From an uncultured Thalassospira sp. (GTDB lineage Bacteria > Pseudomonadota > Alphaproteobacteria > Rhodospirillales_A > Thalassospiraceae), in NCBI GenBank assembly GCA_946885765.1, contig CAMPHD010000162.1, positions 1 to 7,416 of the forward strand: a stretch of 7,416 nucleotides of DNA. Reading direction: 5' to 3'. Shown here in pieces: positions 5,960 to 7,416 of this stretch. The notes below the pieces were generated by a model. That model was not told the DNA's origin, searched no databases, and saw nothing but the letters and a program-made list of their open reading frames with translations. A program made the translations under genes and the position numbers. The first letter of the stretch is position 1. The number at the start of each line of letters is the position of its first letter.

Positions 5960-5997
5960 TAAAATTCAATAATCGACCAGATTATTCACTTTTAATG

Positions 5998-6033
5998 AAA
6001 AATAGCCCGGCACCCGTTTGCCGGGCTATTTTT
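5998..6033 (+). terminator. Rho-independent terminator after ilvE
   Basis: A perfect 15-base-pair stem (5998-6012 with 6019-6033) has a GC-rich TAGCCCGGCA core, a 6-base loop, and a run of six T at 6029-6034. It begins 38 bases after the ilvE stop. Being A/T-flanked it is symmetric, but no minus-strand gene ends here. It leaves only about 20 bases before the next start codon. Confidence 0.93.
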
Positions 6034-6055
6034 TGATTTCAGGACAAAATGCATC

Positions 6056-6721
6056 ATGACGGCACGATTTTCACAAAAGTCTGATGATATACAAAACACC
6101 GATCATACCCTGCTCTATCAAACCCATTCCCCGTTTGCGCGCAAGGCATTGGTCTTTGCGCTCGAATGCGGATTGGGCGACCGGATCGAGGTCATCCATC
6201 AGGAAACCAGCCCGACCAATCGCAATGACCGGGTGTTTGGCGCCAATCCACTTGGCAAGGTGCCGGTTCTGATCCTGCCTGATGGCATGGCATTGTTTGA
6301 TTCGGATGTGATCTGCGAGTATCTCGACAGCCTGCACGCGGGCCGGAAACTAATCCCGGCCAGGGGAATGGAACGCTGGCAAGCCCTGCGGTTGCAGGCA
6401 TTGGCGCAGGGTATGTGCGATGCCGGGGTTCTGTATCGTTGGGAAACCAATCGTCGCCCGGAAAATCTGCGCTACCCGCCACTGGCCGAGGGGCAGAAAA
6501 CCAAACTGATCGAAGCCTTCGATTATCTGGAAAACGAACTTGATCCCAAAGCACCGATCAATGGCGGCCATATCGCGCTGGCGACCGGGCTTGACTGGAT
6601 CGCATTTCGCGAACTGGCCGATTTCAGAACCGGCCGCCCGATACTAAGCCAATGGTATGAGGATTTCTGCGCCCGGCCATCGATGGTGCAAACCGTCTTC
6701 AGCGGCCAGACTCACGACTAG
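6056..6721 (+). CDS. Glutathione S-transferase family protein
   Basis: This 221-residue cytosolic protein has a thioredoxin-fold N-terminal domain (about 17-95) and an all-helical C-terminal domain (about 105-215). LLYQTHSPFARKALVFAL (19-36) supplies the candidate catalytic Ser25 near the end of the first strand. NPLGKVPVLIL (64-74) carries the cis-Pro at 70, and the FDSDVICEYLD stretch (81-91) carries the glutathione gamma-glutamyl-binding Asp82-Ser83 pair. It resembles the YibF-like bacterial GST group, whose substrates are mostly unknown; glutathione-dependent detoxification or reduction is the family role. About 17 residues precede the usual first strand, longer than typical. The only in-frame ATG is at 6056, and the nearest AGGA (6041-6044) is 11 bases away, so translation may be weak. 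It follows the ilvE terminator closely and converges on hemF. Confidence 0.9.
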   Translation: MTARFSQKSDDIQNTDHTLLYQTHSPFARKALVFALECGLGDRIEVIHQETSPTNRNDRVFGANPLGKVPVLILPDGMALFDSDVICEYLDSLHAGRKLIPARGMERWQALRLQALAQGMCDAGVLYRWETNRRPENLRYPPLAEGQKTKLIEAFDYLENELDPKAPINGGHIALATGLDWIAFRELADFRTGRPILSQWYEDFCARPSMVQTVFSGQTHD

Positions 6722-6751
6722 TCCGACATCTGAAATCCAATGCACAGGCAA

Positions 6752-6780
6752 AAGGGCCACCAGAGAGTCGGGTGGCCCTT
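6752..6780. terminator. Terminator shared by the GST gene and hemF
   Basis: A perfect 10-base-pair stem (AAGGGCCACC at 6752-6761 with GGTGGCCCTT at 6771-6780) has a 9-base loop between the convergent stops. On the minus strand it is followed by a short TTTT run, about 22 bases after the hemF stop. On the plus strand the T-tract is broken by C residues, so it should work better for hemF. Confidence 0.75.
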
Positions 6781-6801
6781 CTCATTCCTCATACAATTTA
6801 T

Positions 6802-7416
6802 TTACGGCCAGTTTGCTTCGGGCGGCAGCGACATCAGGATCGCCTCGGTATTGCCACCGGTCATCAGGCCAAAGCGCGTGCCGCGATCATGGAGCAGGTT
6901 AAATTCGACATAGCGCCCGCGTTTGATCAACTGGGCGCGGCGTTCATCGTCGGTCCATGACTTGTTGTAATGGCGTTTGACCAGTTCGGGATAGATATCT
7001 CGAAAGGCACGGCCAACATCCTGCGTGAAGGCAAAATCCGCATCCCAGTCGGCATCAAGATAATCATAGAAAATCCCGCCAACCCCGCGCGGTTCGTTGC
7101 GGTGCGGCAGGAAGAAATACTCATCGCACCATTTTTTGAAGCGGTCGTAATAATCATCGCCATGCGCATCACAGGCGGCCTTTAAGGCACCGTGAAAATC
7201 GGCCGTGTCAGCATCCTCGGGGAAAACCGGGGTGAGGTCGGCCCCACCGCCGAACCATGCCTTGGTGGTCACGATATGGCGGGTATTCATATGAACCACC
7301 GGGACATGCGGCGAACAGGGATGGGCGACCAGTGAAATGCCTGCGGCCCAGAAGTTGGGATTTTCGGCTGCACCAGGGATTTCGGCGCGGAATTTTTCGG
7401 AAAATTCGCCATGCAC
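6802..7416 (-). CDS. hemF: Oxygen-dependent coproporphyrinogen III oxidase, C-terminal part (cut by right edge)
   Basis: The last 204 residues of aerobic coproporphyrinogen oxidase are present. This cytosolic enzyme oxidatively decarboxylates two propionates of coproporphyrinogen III to vinyl groups in haem synthesis (EC 1.3.3.3), using O2 without a metal or organic cofactor. Clear family blocks, numbered from the first visible residue: VHGE (1-4, the end of the conserved SHVHGE stretch), VVHMNTRHI (40-48), [10 protein letters not shown] (54-63), [25 protein letters not shown] (94-118) and [33 protein letters not shown] (167-199). The codon at the window edge is GTG but reads as the internal Val of the HVHGE motif, so this is not the start. 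The protein ends shortly after SLPPEANWP, without the longer tail of the E. coli enzyme. About the first third is outside the window. Confidence 0.96.
   Translation of the reverse strand: MHGEFSEKFRAEIPGAAENPNFWAAGISLVAHPCSPHVPVVHMNTRHIVTTKAWFGGGADLTPVFPEDADTADFHGALKAACDAHGDDYYDRFKKWCDEYFFLPHRNEPRGVGGIFYDYLDADWDADFAFTQDVGRAFRDIYPELVKRHYNKSWTDDERRAQLIKRGRYVEFNLLHDRGTRFGLMTGGNTEAILMSLPPEANWP

Noticed and set aside
5968..5986. AATAATC/GATTATT inverted repeat just after the ilvE stop
   Set aside because: It is an AT-rich 7-base stem without a T-run, directly followed by a much stronger terminator; probably incidental.
1..7416. CRISPR arrays, insertion sequences, tRNA genes, phage or defence islands
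   Set aside because: No repeated spacer-like units, transposase motifs, terminal repeats or RNA gene signatures were seen on either strand; the region reads as ordinary chromosome.

Overview
The window reads as chromosomal DNA from an alphaproteobacterium, most likely a Rhodospirillales member resembling Thalassospira. That placement is an inference from protein style, moderate GC with AT-rich intergenic gaps, and gene neighbourhood: an alphaproteobacterial-type ferredoxin-NADP reductase, PetP/PetR-type regulators next to ilvE, and an aerobic hemF. There is no sign of a phage, insertion sequence, CRISPR array, tRNA or rRNA. Eight genes are present, two of them cut by the window edges, and most are housekeeping or regulatory.

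Layout, left to right. At 1-207 (minus) is the N-terminal part of a ferredoxin-NADP reductase (fpr). A 309-base AT-rich divergent region separates it from a GntR/FCD regulator (517-1200, plus). The regulator is followed by a nitroreductase-fold flavoprotein (1399-2094, plus) that carries the substrate-lid triad of iodotyrosine deiodinase (Glu98, Tyr102, Lys123). The same 14-base palindromic core, TATTGTCTGACAAT, lies upstream of both the regulator and the flavoenzyme. In front of the enzyme it overlaps a recognisable sigma-70-type promoter. This suggests an autoregulated two-gene unit for sensing and dehalogenating a halogenated tyrosine or related phenol. A symmetric terminator at 2114-2144 closes this block and also the convergent block that follows.

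From 4949 down to 2165 (minus) runs a regulatory cluster: a MarR-family PetP-like regulator, an OmpR-family PetR-like response regulator, and an EnvZ-like membrane histidine kinase that is the likely partner of the response regulator. Divergent from petP is ilvE (5063-5959, plus), a branched-chain aminotransferase. The 113-base gap between them holds a clean inverted repeat, TATGTCA-N7-TGACATA, that covers a perfect TTGACA -35 element facing ilvE and is a plausible PetP operator. ilvE ends at a strong terminator. A glutathione S-transferase follows (6056-6721, plus), then another hairpin shared with hemF, the C-terminal two thirds of aerobic coproporphyrinogen III oxidase (minus, cut by the right edge).

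The part most worth following is the regulator and IYD-like enzyme pair with its shared operator. The sequence supports the parts (fold, triad residues, palindromes, promoter overlap). The substrate and the regulatory logic are inferred. The rest of the window looks ordinary, with some testable regulatory details.
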